The notes beneath the pieces were generated by a model. That model did no database searches. It saw only the letters and a list, made by a program, of their open reading frames with translations, and was not told the origin of the DNA. A stretch of DNA of 64,000 bases. Source: Mycolicibacterium sp. P9-64. Lineage in GTDB: Bacteria > Actinomycetota > Actinomycetes > Mycobacteriales > Mycobacteriaceae. Every line of letters begins with the position of its first letter. Position 1 is the first letter of the stretch. Positions 49,934 through 57,656 of the stretch are shown piece by piece. The position numbers and the translations under genes are program-made. The stretch covers positions 186,001-250,000 of the forward strand of contig NZ_NPKO01000002.1 of assembly GCF_008329605.1 (NCBI RefSeq). Reading direction: 5' to 3'.

Positions 49934-50109
49934 GGGGAACCATCATGGTCGCCGGAGGCCGAGTTCTCACTGTGAGGCGTGTCATCGCTGGTCTCGGCAC
50001 CCTTGCGGCGGTCGCGCACGGCCACGAACACCACGACGCCGACGACGACCACCGCCGGCGCGAACGCAGGCAGTGCCAGGAGCAGCGTGTGATCGGCGAG
50101 GACTGTCAA
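49930..50109 (-). CDS. Small single-helix membrane protein, 59 aa
   Basis: The start is TTG 50109, overlapping the stop of the 616-residue gene by 4 bases (TTGA); its own stop overlaps the lipoprotein start (GTGA). It reads LTVLADHTLLLALPAFAPAV, a helix VVVVGVVVFVAV, then RDRRKGAETSDD and an acidic C-terminus. Size, position and single-helix topology are those of an accessory subunit. Not recognised as a family. Confidence 0.65.
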   Translation of the reverse strand: MTVLADHTLLLALPAFAPAVVVVGVVVFVAVRDRRKGAETSDDTPHSENSASGDHDGSP

Positions 50110-51956
50110 GCGTGCGGTACCGGTTGTTTGGGCCCCGGCTTCGGCTCGCTATCGGCGTCGGTGAACGACTCACGCGCGTTGATCCGACCTGCGCCCCACG
50201 TCAGTGCGGCGATCAGCGCCAGCGTGCAGAACAGCACCACCAGCGACGCGACGTTGTACAGCCATGCAGGGTGGTTCTGGTTGCGCTCACGCTGCAGGAT
50301 GGTGATCTCCTGAACGAACGGCCGGGTGCTCGATGCCAAGGCGGGCGTCTCCACCGCGCCGATGCCCGGATCGGCGGGCAGGAAGATTGGCACCCCCGCC
50401 ATGGTGTGTCCGTCCTGCACGCGGAGCAACGTCTTCCACGAACCCCAGACCGGGATCGGTTGGGTGGACCGGTAATGGCCCTCGCCGAGCTTCTCCAGCT
50501 TGTCGATCGCGAGCCCGCGGTCGTTGGCGATGCCGCCCTGCCAGGCCAGGATCGTGACCCATTCGGGGTCGGCGCTGATGAGGTCGTTCGGCGAGATCCG
50601 CACGTCCGCCGATACCATCCGCTGGCCGGGGTCGCTCGGGAGATCGGTCAATGTGATCGTGGCGCTGGCATTCTCGGGAACCTCGGTGCGCAGACCGTTG
50701 GCCACCGCGCCCCCGACCACGAGCACGGTGATGACGACGGCGGTGATGCCGATCGCCGGGCGTGGCAGCCGCTGCCCGGTCAGCACCATCGCGAGCAGTG
50801 CGCCGCATACGCCCATGGCGATGGCCACCGGCACCGACATGGCGAGTGCCTCCGGCCACATGCTCGTCGGCCACGGGTAGTGGTAGACCGCGTCGATCCA
50901 CGCGGACTCCAGCCACAGGCCGACGGTGCCGACACCCAAGCCGCCAATCGCACCAAAGACGATGGGGCGCTTGATGAGCGGGGTCAGCGCGATCAGCTCG
51001 ACGACCAGTGCCGAGCCGAGGTACAAGGCGAACCAACTGTTCGGGCCACCGAGGACCGGGCCGACGACCAACGAGACCGCGCCGCGGATCACGACCGCGA
51101 GCAGTGCAGCGATGACGGCTGCGCCGCGACCGAGCACCAGACGGGCGCAGATCGCGGCGAACGCGGCCGCGAACGCGATCAGCATTGGCTGCTGCACCAG
51201 GCGGAACTGCTCGACGCCGAAGTCGTACTCGATCTGGAACACTGACAGTCCGATGAACAGACCACCGAATGACAGGTAGCGCAGCAGCTTCAGGATGATC
51301 GTGTCGTCGGCGACGTCCGGCCCCATCACACGCCGGCCCTCGTACTCCAGCAGCAGCACGGCCATCAGTGACAGTCCGGCGCCACCGATCAGCATCAGGT
51401 GGGTCGGGCCCCAGAGCGTGACGTCCTGGCCGAAGATGCGGTGCCAGATGTCGTCGAGCGGGAAGCCGATGAGGGCATACAGTCCGCACATCGCCATCAG
51501 CAGACCACCAACGGGCGCGAACCAGGTGCGGGTGATGCGCACTGCGGAAGCGCCCGGCTTGTCATACGGCAGCACCATCGCCAAGGTGCCCGCGATGAAG
51601 AGCAGGAACAGGCCGAACAAGATGAAGTAGTGCGCAGGGTTGGCCAGTGGTCCCGGATCACGGCCCTTGCCGATGTGCAGGCTGACGTCCCAGATGAAAC
51701 CGAACAACGCGGCGATGATCGTCGCGGTGAAGAGGAACACCTGCAGCGCCACCCACGGCGGGCGCTTGAACTTCTTGCCAGTCCGTTCGGCGAGGTTCTG
51801 CAGCCAGGTGATGCGCCTCGTGCGGTGCAGGTAGCCGATCCACAGTAGGGCGATGCTCACCACCATCGCGACCGCAGACATGCCGATGACTTGATCGAGT
51901 GCGGCGCCGCCGCCCTCGTTGGCCGCCGCGACGAACGTCTCCGATGTCATTGCCAC
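50106..51956 (-). CDS. Large polytopic membrane protein, first gene of the cupredoxin operon
   Basis: A 616-residue protein with about twelve or more hydrophobic helices, followed by an extracytoplasmic beta-rich region near residues 410-560 and a final helix (LVVLFCTLALIAALTWGAG). Histidine-containing motifs lie in or near helices: WDVSLHIGKGRDPGPL, ANPAHYFILFGLF, DDIWHRIFGQDVTLWGPTHLM. The extracytoplasmic part contains ADVRISPNDLISADPEWVTI and WGSWKTLLRVQDG. A His-rich membrane protein next to a cupredoxin-like lipoprotein suggests copper or heme handling, but no family is recognised. ATG 51956. Confidence 0.75.
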   Translation of the reverse strand: MAMTSETFVAAANEGGGAALDQVIGMSAVAMVVSIALLWIGYLHRTRRITWLQNLAERTGKKFKRPPWVALQVFLFTATIIAALFGFIWDVSLHIGKGRDPGPLANPAHYFILFGLFLLFIAGTLAMVLPYDKPGASAVRITRTWFAPVGGLLMAMCGLYALIGFPLDDIWHRIFGQDVTLWGPTHLMLIGGAGLSLMAVLLLEYEGRRVMGPDVADDTIILKLLRYLSFGGLFIGLSVFQIEYDFGVEQFRLVQQPMLIAFAAAFAAICARLVLGRGAAVIAALLAVVIRGAVSLVVGPVLGGPNSWFALYLGSALVVELIALTPLIKRPIVFGAIGGLGVGTVGLWLESAWIDAVYHYPWPTSMWPEALAMSVPVAIAMGVCGALLAMVLTGQRLPRPAIGITAVVITVLVVGGAVANGLRTEVPENASATITLTDLPSDPGQRMVSADVRISPNDLISADPEWVTILAWQGGIANDRGLAIDKLEKLGEGHYRSTQPIPVWGSWKTLLRVQDGHTMAGVPIFLPADPGIGAVETPALASSTRPFVQEITILQRERNQNHPAWLYNVASLVVLFCTLALIAALTWGAGRINARESFTDADSEPKPGPKQPVPHA

Positions 51957-52055
51957 TCATTCCCCTAGTGCCGACTTCGAGCAACTGTTCCTACCCGTCG
52001 GTAATATTGCCCGATTTCCCAAGGTGAAACCAGAGGTACCAGGTAGTTACCTGGG

Positions 52056-52823
52056 CTAACGGCCGTGAACGTACTGATTCAGCTGTTCCTGCATGTCGGC
52101 GTAGGAGAGCGCGGTGGGAAACTTCAGGCCGCCACGAGTGGCGATCGCGACGGCGACGGCAGCGCTGAGCGCCGCGCGGTAGGGCAGTGAACCGGTGGAC
52201 ACCCTGCGGACCCCGAGCGCGGCGAGATCGGCGGGCGAGGAGCCCTGGATCGCCAGCACGTTGAGCGGCCGGTCGATGGCGGTGGCGAGGTCGCGGAGCA
52301 CGTCCGGGTCCGATGCGCCTGGCACGAAGATGCCGTCGGCGCCCGCCGCGACGTAGCGGCTGGCGCGGTCGACGGTCTCGGCCACCGTCGCGGACTGCCC
52401 CAACCAGTACGTGTCGATCCGCGCGTTGACGAACAACTCGGGTGAACGGACCTTGATCGCGCGGATCTTGGCTGTGTGCACCCCGGGATCGATCAGCGTC
52501 TCCGCGCTGCTGTCCTCGATGTTGATGCCGTCCACCCGGAGCAGCGCGACGTAGTCGGCGACCTCGTCGGGGTCGGCGCTGTAGCCGTCCTCGACGTCGA
52601 AGCTCAAGTGGCAGTCCAGCGGTCGAAGCGCCGCGGCCAGTCGCAGGTTCGCATCACGCGTCGAACCACTACCGTCGGGGGCGCCGTGACTGGCCGCGAC
52701 GCCGAAGCTCGTCGTCCCGATCGCGGCGAAACCGGCGTCGAGGAGCGCCAGCGCCGACGGCACGTCCCACGCGTTGGGCAGGACCAACGGCAGGTCGCCG
52801 TAGTGCAGATCGCGGAACGTCAT
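52056..52823 (-). CDS. Isocitrate lyase/PEP mutase superfamily protein
   Basis: A 255-residue TIM-barrel protein: LVLPNAWDVPSALALLDAGF, AAIGTTSFGVAASHGAPDGS, CHLSFDVEDGYSADPDEVAD, DGINIEDSSAETLIDP, FVNARIDTYWLG, AGADGIFVPGASDPDVLRDL, RRVSTGSLPYRAAL. The metal-ligand region (FDVEDGY, NIEDS) is present, but the KKCGH-type catalytic loop of isocitrate lyase is absent. Members cleave or rearrange C-C and C-P bonds, as methylisocitrate lyase or oxaloacetase-like enzymes do. The substrate is unknown. Confidence 0.88.
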   Translation of the reverse strand: MTFRDLHYGDLPLVLPNAWDVPSALALLDAGFAAIGTTSFGVAASHGAPDGSGSTRDANLRLAAALRPLDCHLSFDVEDGYSADPDEVADYVALLRVDGINIEDSSAETLIDPGVHTAKIRAIKVRSPELFVNARIDTYWLGQSATVAETVDRASRYVAAGADGIFVPGASDPDVLRDLATAIDRPLNVLAIQGSSPADLAALGVRRVSTGSLPYRAALSAAVAVAIATRGGLKFPTALSYADMQEQLNQYVHGR

Positions 52824-52838
52824 GGGGCCTGGATGGGG

Positions 52839-53051
52839 TTACTCCACCCCGATGGCTACTTCGGTCGACTTGATCAGGACCGTCGCAGCCTTGCCGGCCT
52901 CGAGGCCGAGGTCTTCGGCCGCATCCTTGGTGATGGAGGCCGTGACGATCTGATCTCCGCCATCGAGACGGACCTTCACCGTGGCCATGACGGTGCCCAG
53001 CGCGACCTCGGTGATGGTGCCGGAGAGCTGGTTCCTCGTAGAGAGTCGCAT
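52839..53051 (-). CDS. TOBE-domain molybdate-binding protein (molbindin-like)
   Basis: A 70-residue protein made of a single TOBE domain: LSTRNQLSGTITEVALGTVM, ATVKVRLDGGDQIVTASITK, AAEDLGLEAGKAATVLIKS, TEVAIGVE. Such Mop proteins bind molybdate or tungstate as oligomers and buffer oxyanions or work with ModE/ModC. No mod transporter or molybdoenzyme gene adjoins. It lies 16 bases before the ICL/PEPM gene on the same strand, so co-transcription is likely. Divergent from the peptidase-like gene. Confidence 0.9.
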   Translation of the reverse strand: MRLSTRNQLSGTITEVALGTVMATVKVRLDGGDQIVTASITKDAAEDLGLEAGKAATVLIKSTEVAIGVE

Positions 53052-53104
53052 GTGGTCAGCGTAGGCGGATCAGGCCTGGGCTTGGCCGGTTTCGGCCTAG
53101 CCTG

Positions 53105-53650
53105 GTGACGATGAGGCTCGCGGCCATGCACCTTCGGCAGCGCGACACCGTGACGTGCGGTCCCGCCGTTGCGGTGGTCGCCGGCGCCCTGCTCGATCCC
53201 GCCTATCGCGAGAACCTGTCGGGCAGTGCGGCGGGCCGGATCTGGTTCGACGGGGAGCAGGGGCGAGTGCACCATCAGGTCAACCGGGTGTGGCCGCGCA
53301 CGCTGGGCACCACGCCGATGGGGGTGGCCCGCGCAATGAGCGCGCACAGCGCTGCCCGCGGCGGACGATACGGCTGGCGACTGTGCTGGGGCCGGCGCGA
53401 CGCAATGGCGGATGTGCTGGCCGACGTGGCCGCGCAGTGGCCCGTCGGCATGCTCGTCGGCCGGATCATCCCGCGGCACTGGGTGCTCATCGTCGACGTG
53501 AAGGGCGATGCGCTCCGGTGTTACGAGCCGTCGTCGGGCGAGGTGCGATCGGTCGACGTGGCCGCGGTCCGGGGTGGGCGGCTGCGCGGGCTCGGCTTCC
53601 CGCGGGCGTTTGCGTTCGTCCTACCGCGCCGGGGCAAATCGAACATATGA
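53105..53650 (+). CDS. Papain-like (C39-type) cysteine peptidase-fold protein
   Basis: A ~181-residue protein with GTG 53105 or ATG 53111. The N-terminal QRDTVTCGPAVAVVAGALL resembles the catalytic Cys segment of C39/papain-like folds, and PRHWVLIVDVKGDALRCYEP with a following SSGEV supplies a histidine and acidic residue in the right order. The fold call is from motif pattern, so catalysis is not proven. No signal peptide. It precedes a small gene and an F420-type gene on the same strand. Confidence 0.7.
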   Translation: MTMRLAAMHLRQRDTVTCGPAVAVVAGALLDPAYRENLSGSAAGRIWFDGEQGRVHHQVNRVWPRTLGTTPMGVARAMSAHSAARGGRYGWRLCWGRRDAMADVLADVAAQWPVGMLVGRIIPRHWVLIVDVKGDALRCYEPSSGEVRSVDVAAVRGGRLRGLGFPRAFAFVLPRRGKSNI

Positions 53651-53657
53651 TCGAACG

Positions 53658-53966
53658 ATGGGTGACCTTCAGTCGATCGGCTATCACGGTCAGCCCGTCC
53701 AACAGGCGTTCCGCCGCGTCGATCCGCCCATCGCCGTGCTCGTCGACCTCACGGCGGTGTTCCCGCGCGAGCCGCACCGCGCTGGCGGCTACAACCCGAC
53801 TGGCCTGCAGATGCACACCATCGTCGACGGCCGACTGAGCTGCTGGGGTCTGTGTGAGCAGGGGTACTGGTGGGGGTGGGTGACCTACGAGGTCGCCTAC
53901 GGCACGCAACGCCGGTCGGTCACGCACTGGATCCCGGCGTGGACGCTCAAGCGTGCAGCGCGCTGA
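53658..53966 (+). CDS. Small hypothetical protein, 102 aa
   Basis: Starts MGDLQSIGYHGQPVQQAFRR, 7 bases after the upstream gene. It contains AVLVDLTAVFPREPHRAGGY, NPTGLQMHTIVDGRLSCWGL and YWWGWVTYEVAYGTQRRS, rich in aromatic residues, with no signal peptide or membrane helix. No family is recognised. Its position between the peptidase-like and F420-type genes and the short gaps suggest one transcript. Confidence 0.65.
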   Translation: MGDLQSIGYHGQPVQQAFRRVDPPIAVLVDLTAVFPREPHRAGGYNPTGLQMHTIVDGRLSCWGLCEQGYWWGWVTYEVAYGTQRRSVTHWIPAWTLKRAAR

Positions 53967-53986
53967 TCCATCACTAGGTTGGAGTC

Positions 53987-54442
53987 ATGGCTCGTACGTA
54001 CGCCACCGCGAACGCGGTCGGCCTTCCCGAATTGATCGACTTCGTCCGGCCGCGGCATCGCATGGTGCTGACCACCTATCGGGCCGACGGATCGTTGCAG
54101 AGCTCGCCCGTGACCGGGGGCGTCGACGACGAGGGCCGGATCGTGATCGCCACCTATCCGCAGCGGGCCAAGTCGGTGAACCTGCGCCGTGACGCCCGCG
54201 CCAGCGTGACGGTGTTGTCCGACGAGTTTCATGGCCCCTACGTGCAGGTCGACGGCGACGCCGAAGTGGTGCTGCTGCCGGATGCGGTGGAGCCGCTGGT
54301 CGACTACTTCCGTGTCGTCGCGGGCGAGCATTCCGACTGGGACGAGTACCGGCAGGCGATGGTCGATCAAGGAAAGTGTCTGATCAGAGTGACCCCGACC
54401 TGGTGGGGGCCGGTGGCAACCGGAGGGTTCCCACCGGAGTAG
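53987..54442 (+). CDS. F420-dependent PPOX-fold enzyme (Rv1155-like)
   Basis: A 151-residue split-barrel protein: HRMVLTTYRADGSLQSSPVT, GRIVIATYPQRAKSVNLRRD, ARASVTVLSDEFHGPYVQVD, VVAGEHSDWDEYRQAMV, LIRVTPTWWGPVATGGFPPE. The TxRADGxxxxSPV and AxSVNLRRD motifs and the WWGP ending are those of PPOX-class F420-dependent proteins. It probably uses F420H2 to reduce a small molecule; substrate unknown. The stop is followed by the promoter of the next operon. Confidence 0.9.
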   Translation: MARTYATANAVGLPELIDFVRPRHRMVLTTYRADGSLQSSPVTGGVDDEGRIVIATYPQRAKSVNLRRDARASVTVLSDEFHGPYVQVDGDAEVVLLPDAVEPLVDYFRVVAGEHSDWDEYRQAMVDQGKCLIRVTPTWWGPVATGGFPPE

Positions 54443-54454
54443 CTCTGCCCCGCG

Positions 54455-54483
54455 TTGCGGTGGCTAGACCGTCAAACTATAGT
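54455..54483 (+). promoter_or_regulatory. Predicted promoter of the GT4 operon
   Basis: TTGCGG (54455-54460), a 17-base spacer and TATAGT (54478-54483) match the sigma-A consensus. The -10 is immediately followed by an 18-base palindrome, so a repressor bound there would block it. It drives the glycosyltransferase/methyltransferase/toroid operon. Confidence 0.6.
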
Positions 54484-54500
54484 CTGGACACATGTCCAGA
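54483..54500. promoter_or_regulatory. TetR-type operator TCTGGACA-CA-TGTCCAGA
   Basis: An 18-base perfect palindrome with 8-base arms overlaps the end of the predicted -10 element. Its core GACACATGTCC closely matches GACACGTGTCC at the start of the TetR gene at 61345, which is therefore the first candidate for the repressor. Confidence 0.65.
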
Positions 54501-54535
54501 GACCTGTCATCCACTCTGGCGGCGGTGAACTAACC

Positions 54536-55771
54536 ATGCGGATCGCCCTGTTGTCCTACCGGAGCAAGACGCACTGTGGTGGGCAGGGCGTCTACGTTCG
54601 CCATCTCAGCCGTGGTCTCGTCGAGCTCGGCCACGACGTCGAGGTGTTCTCCGGGCAGCCCTATCCCGGCGGTCTCGACCCGCGGGTGCGGCTCACCAAG
54701 GTGCCCAGCCTCGATCTCTACCGCGAGCCCGATCCGTTCCGCGTGCCGCGGCCAAGCGAGATCCGCGACCGCGTCGACCTGCTCGAGCTGCTGACCATGT
54801 GGACGGCGGGTTTCCCCGAACCGCGGACCTTCTCCATGCGGGTCGCCAAGATCCTCGCCGCGCGTCGCGACGACTTCGACGTAGTGCACGACAACCAGAG
54901 CCTCGGCACCGCACTGCTCTCGATAGCCGATGTGGGCCTACCTCTGGTGGCTACCGTGCACCACCCCATCACCAGAGACCGCGTGGTCGACGTCGCAGCG
55001 GCCAAGTGGTGGCGAAAGCCGTTGGTGCGCAGGTGGTATGGCTTCGCCGAGATGCAGAAGAGGGTGGCCCGCAAGATTCCGGAGCTGCTGACCGTGTCCA
55101 CCACGTCGGGAGCCGACATCGCCGAGGACTTCGGGGTGTCGCCGAGCCAGCTGCACGTCGTTCCGCTTGGCGTCGACACCGAGCTGTTCCAGCCGTCCGA
55201 GCACCGGGTGCGCAACCGGATCATCGCGATCGCCAGCGCGGACGTGCCGTTGAAGGGTGTCAGTCATCTGCTGCACGCCGTCGCCCGCCTGCGCGTGGAG
55301 CGCGATCTCGACGTGCAGTTGGTGTCGAAGCTCGAGCCCAACGGACCGACCGAGAAGCTGATCGCCGAGCTCGGGATCTCCGACATCGTGCACAGCTGCA
55401 GCGGCATCAGCGATGAGGAACTCGCCGGTCTGCTGGCATCGGCCGAGGTGGCATGCATCCCCTCGCTGTACGAGGGCTTCTCGCTGCCCGCCGTCGAGGC
55501 GATGGCCAGTGGCACGCCGATCGTGGCCAGCCGCGCAGGCGCGCTGCCCGAAGTGGTCGGTACCGACGGTCAGTGCGCCAGACTGGTCCGACCCGGGGAC
55601 GTCGACGACCTGACCGCCGTGCTTGGCGAGCTGCTCGACTCACCGATGGAGCTGCGCCGCCTCGGCGCGGCAGGCCGCCGTCGCGCGGTCGAAGTATTCA
55701 GTTGGGAATCCGTTGCCGCGCAGACGGTTTCGGTGTACGAACGCGCAATGGAGCGGACCAAGACATGTTGA
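54536..55771 (+). CDS. Family 4 glycosyltransferase
   Basis: A 411-residue GT-B enzyme starting MRIALLSYRSKTHCGGQGVY (ATG 54536); the frame is open upstream, but the promoter and operator lie there. N-terminal nucleotide-acceptor features are GGQGVYVRHLSRGLVELGH and LPLVATVHHPITRDR. The C-terminal donor domain has PSQLHVVPLGVDTELFQPSE and the GT4 EX7E motif in PSLYEGFSLPAVEAMASGTP. Retaining sugar transfer from a nucleotide sugar is expected; the product is unknown. It overlaps the methyltransferase by 7 bases. Confidence 0.92.
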   Translation: MRIALLSYRSKTHCGGQGVYVRHLSRGLVELGHDVEVFSGQPYPGGLDPRVRLTKVPSLDLYREPDPFRVPRPSEIRDRVDLLELLTMWTAGFPEPRTFSMRVAKILAARRDDFDVVHDNQSLGTALLSIADVGLPLVATVHHPITRDRVVDVAAAKWWRKPLVRRWYGFAEMQKRVARKIPELLTVSTTSGADIAEDFGVSPSQLHVVPLGVDTELFQPSEHRVRNRIIAIASADVPLKGVSHLLHAVARLRVERDLDVQLVSKLEPNGPTEKLIAELGISDIVHSCSGISDEELAGLLASAEVACIPSLYEGFSLPAVEAMASGTPIVASRAGALPEVVGTDGQCARLVRPGDVDDLTAVLGELLDSPMELRRLGAAGRRRAVEVFSWESVAAQTVSVYERAMERTKTC

Positions 55772-56487
55772 CCGTTGACTTCGACCGACTGGGCGTTGGC
55801 CCAGGTACCTCCGTGATCGACGTGGGTTGTGGCGCAGGCAGGCACTCGTTCGAGGCGTTCCGTCGCGGCGCCGACGTGGTGGCCTTCGACCAGGACGGCG
55901 AGGGGCTCAACGACGTCGACGCGATCCTGCAGGCCATGCAGCAGCAGGGGGAGGCGCCCGCGTCGGCCAAGGCCGAGGCCGTCAAGGGCGACGCACTCGA
56001 CCTTCCATGGGTCGACGGCACCTTCGACTGCGTCATCGCCTCGGAGATCCTCGAACACGTTCCGCAGGACGAGCGCGCGATCGATGAACTGGTGCGCGTG
56101 CTGAAACCCGGTGGATGGCTTGCCGTCACGGTGCCGCGCTGGCTGCCCGAGAAGATCTGCTGGCTGTTGTCCGACGAGTACCACGCCAACGAGGGTGGCC
56201 ACATCCGGATCTACCAGGCCGACGAGCTGCGCGACAAGATCGCGCGGCGCGGGATGAAATTCGACCACAGCCACCACGCACACGCGCTGCACTCGCCGTT
56301 CTGGTGGCTGAAATGTGCAGTGGGCGTTGAGAAGTCGAACCATCCGGCGGTCAGCGCCTATCACAAGCTGCTGGTGTGGGACATGATGGCACGGCCGTGG
56401 CTGACCCGCAACGCCGAAGCGGCGCTCAACCCGCTGATCGGAAAGAGCGTGGCGCTCTACTTTCAGAAGCCGGTGACCAGCCATTGA
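55765..56487 (+). CDS. SAM-dependent methyltransferase of the GT4 operon
   Basis: A 240-residue methyltransferase. SAM motif SVIDVGCGAGRHSFEAFRRG, then VAFDQDGEGLNDVDA, GDALDLPWVDGTFDCVIASE and HVPQDERAIDELVRVLKPGG. The tail carries WLKCAVGVEKSNHPAVSAYH. The class I Rossmann motifs are complete. Because it overlaps both neighbours, it presumably modifies the same molecule the GT4 makes. Substrate unknown. Confidence 0.92.
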   Translation: MLTVDFDRLGVGPGTSVIDVGCGAGRHSFEAFRRGADVVAFDQDGEGLNDVDAILQAMQQQGEAPASAKAEAVKGDALDLPWVDGTFDCVIASEILEHVPQDERAIDELVRVLKPGGWLAVTVPRWLPEKICWLLSDEYHANEGGHIRIYQADELRDKIARRGMKFDHSHHAHALHSPFWWLKCAVGVEKSNHPAVSAYHKLLVWDMMARPWLTRNAEAALNPLIGKSVALYFQKPVTSH

Positions 56488-57554
56488 GGTCTCATGAGAT
56501 TCCCGGTGTCCCAGGAGTTCTGACGCCAGCGCAGTGCCTGCAAACCGCGGAGTCGATTGCCGTCACACAGGAGTCGACCGGCGCTCTGCCCTGGTTCGAC
56601 GGCGGCCACACCGACCCGTGGGACCACGTCGAGAACGCGATGGCACTCACGGTAGCCGGGCTGTGGGAGCCGGCCCGCGCGGCGTACGACTGGTGTCGCA
56701 ACGTCCAACGTGCGGACGGCTCATTCCCCATCCAGCTACGCAACGGCGTGGTCGAAGACGGAAACAGCGACAGCAATTTCTGCGCCTACGTCGCCACCGG
56801 CGTCTGGCACCACGTGCTGATCACCAGGGACCGCGTCTTCGCCGAGACGATGTGGCCGGTGGTAAGCCGCGCCATCGACTTCGTCCTGACCATGCAGCTC
56901 GACGGCGGTGAGATCGCCTGGGCCAGAAGTGCTTCGGGAGTCTTGCCAGAAGCGCTGCTGACCGGCTGCGCCAGCATCTATCACAGCATCCGGTGTGCGC
57001 TGGCCCTGGCGACCTACCTCGGGGAGTCACAACCGGAGTGGGAAGTCGCGGTCGGCAGCCTCGGCCACGCGATCGCCGAGCACCCAGAGTCGTTCCTGCT
57101 CAAGGACAGTCACTCGATGGAGTGGTACTACCCGGTGCTCGGTGGAGCGGTGCGCGGAGCCGCGGCCAGGGCGCGCATCGACGCGCGCTGGGACGAGTTC
57201 GTGGTGCCCGGCCTGGGCATTCGATGCGTCGACCACCGGCCGTGGGTTACCGGTGCGGAGACCTGTGAGCTGGTGATGGCGCTCGACGCCATGGGCGACT
57301 CCGCCCGCGCGCACGAGCAGTTCGCCGCCATGCACCACCTACGCGAGACCGATGGTTCCTACTGGACCGGCCTGGTGTTCACCGACGGCAAGCGCTGGCC
57401 AGTCGAGCGGACCACGTGGACCGGGGCGGCCATGATCCTCGCCGCCGACGCGCTGTCGTCGACGACCCGGGCCAGCGGCATCTTCCGGGGTCGCGACCTG
57501 CCTCGCGGTCTGGAAGGCGAGTTCGACTGCGCCTGCGCGGCCAGCGAACGCTAA
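56484..57554 (+). CDS. Alpha/alpha-toroid (prenyltransferase/squalene-cyclase repeat-like) protein
   Basis: A 356-residue protein with TTG start overlapping the methyltransferase stop by 4 bases. Repeats of the toroid type are visible: ALPWFDGGHTDPWDHVENAM, NVQRADGSFPIQ, DFVLTMQLDGGEIAW, WVTGAETCELVMALDAM, LRETDGSYWTGLVF. The QxxDGxxx/W pattern is like prenyltransferase and squalene-hopene cyclase repeats. The catalytic DxDD of cyclases was not seen. Annotated prenyltransferase in relatives, but the reaction is unproven. Confidence 0.78.
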   Translation: MRSHEIPGVPGVLTPAQCLQTAESIAVTQESTGALPWFDGGHTDPWDHVENAMALTVAGLWEPARAAYDWCRNVQRADGSFPIQLRNGVVEDGNSDSNFCAYVATGVWHHVLITRDRVFAETMWPVVSRAIDFVLTMQLDGGEIAWARSASGVLPEALLTGCASIYHSIRCALALATYLGESQPEWEVAVGSLGHAIAEHPESFLLKDSHSMEWYYPVLGGAVRGAAARARIDARWDEFVVPGLGIRCVDHRPWVTGAETCELVMALDAMGDSARAHEQFAAMHHLRETDGSYWTGLVFTDGKRWPVERTTWTGAAMILAADALSSTTRASGIFRGRDLPRGLEGEFDCACAASER

Positions 57555-57656
57555 CGCTGTACTCGACCCCCGCCGGCGGTTATTCGTCGAGAATTCGACG
57601 AATTTTGCGCCAAAAGCCGCACACCCGGCGACCCCCGCTGGTGGATACTCTTCTGC

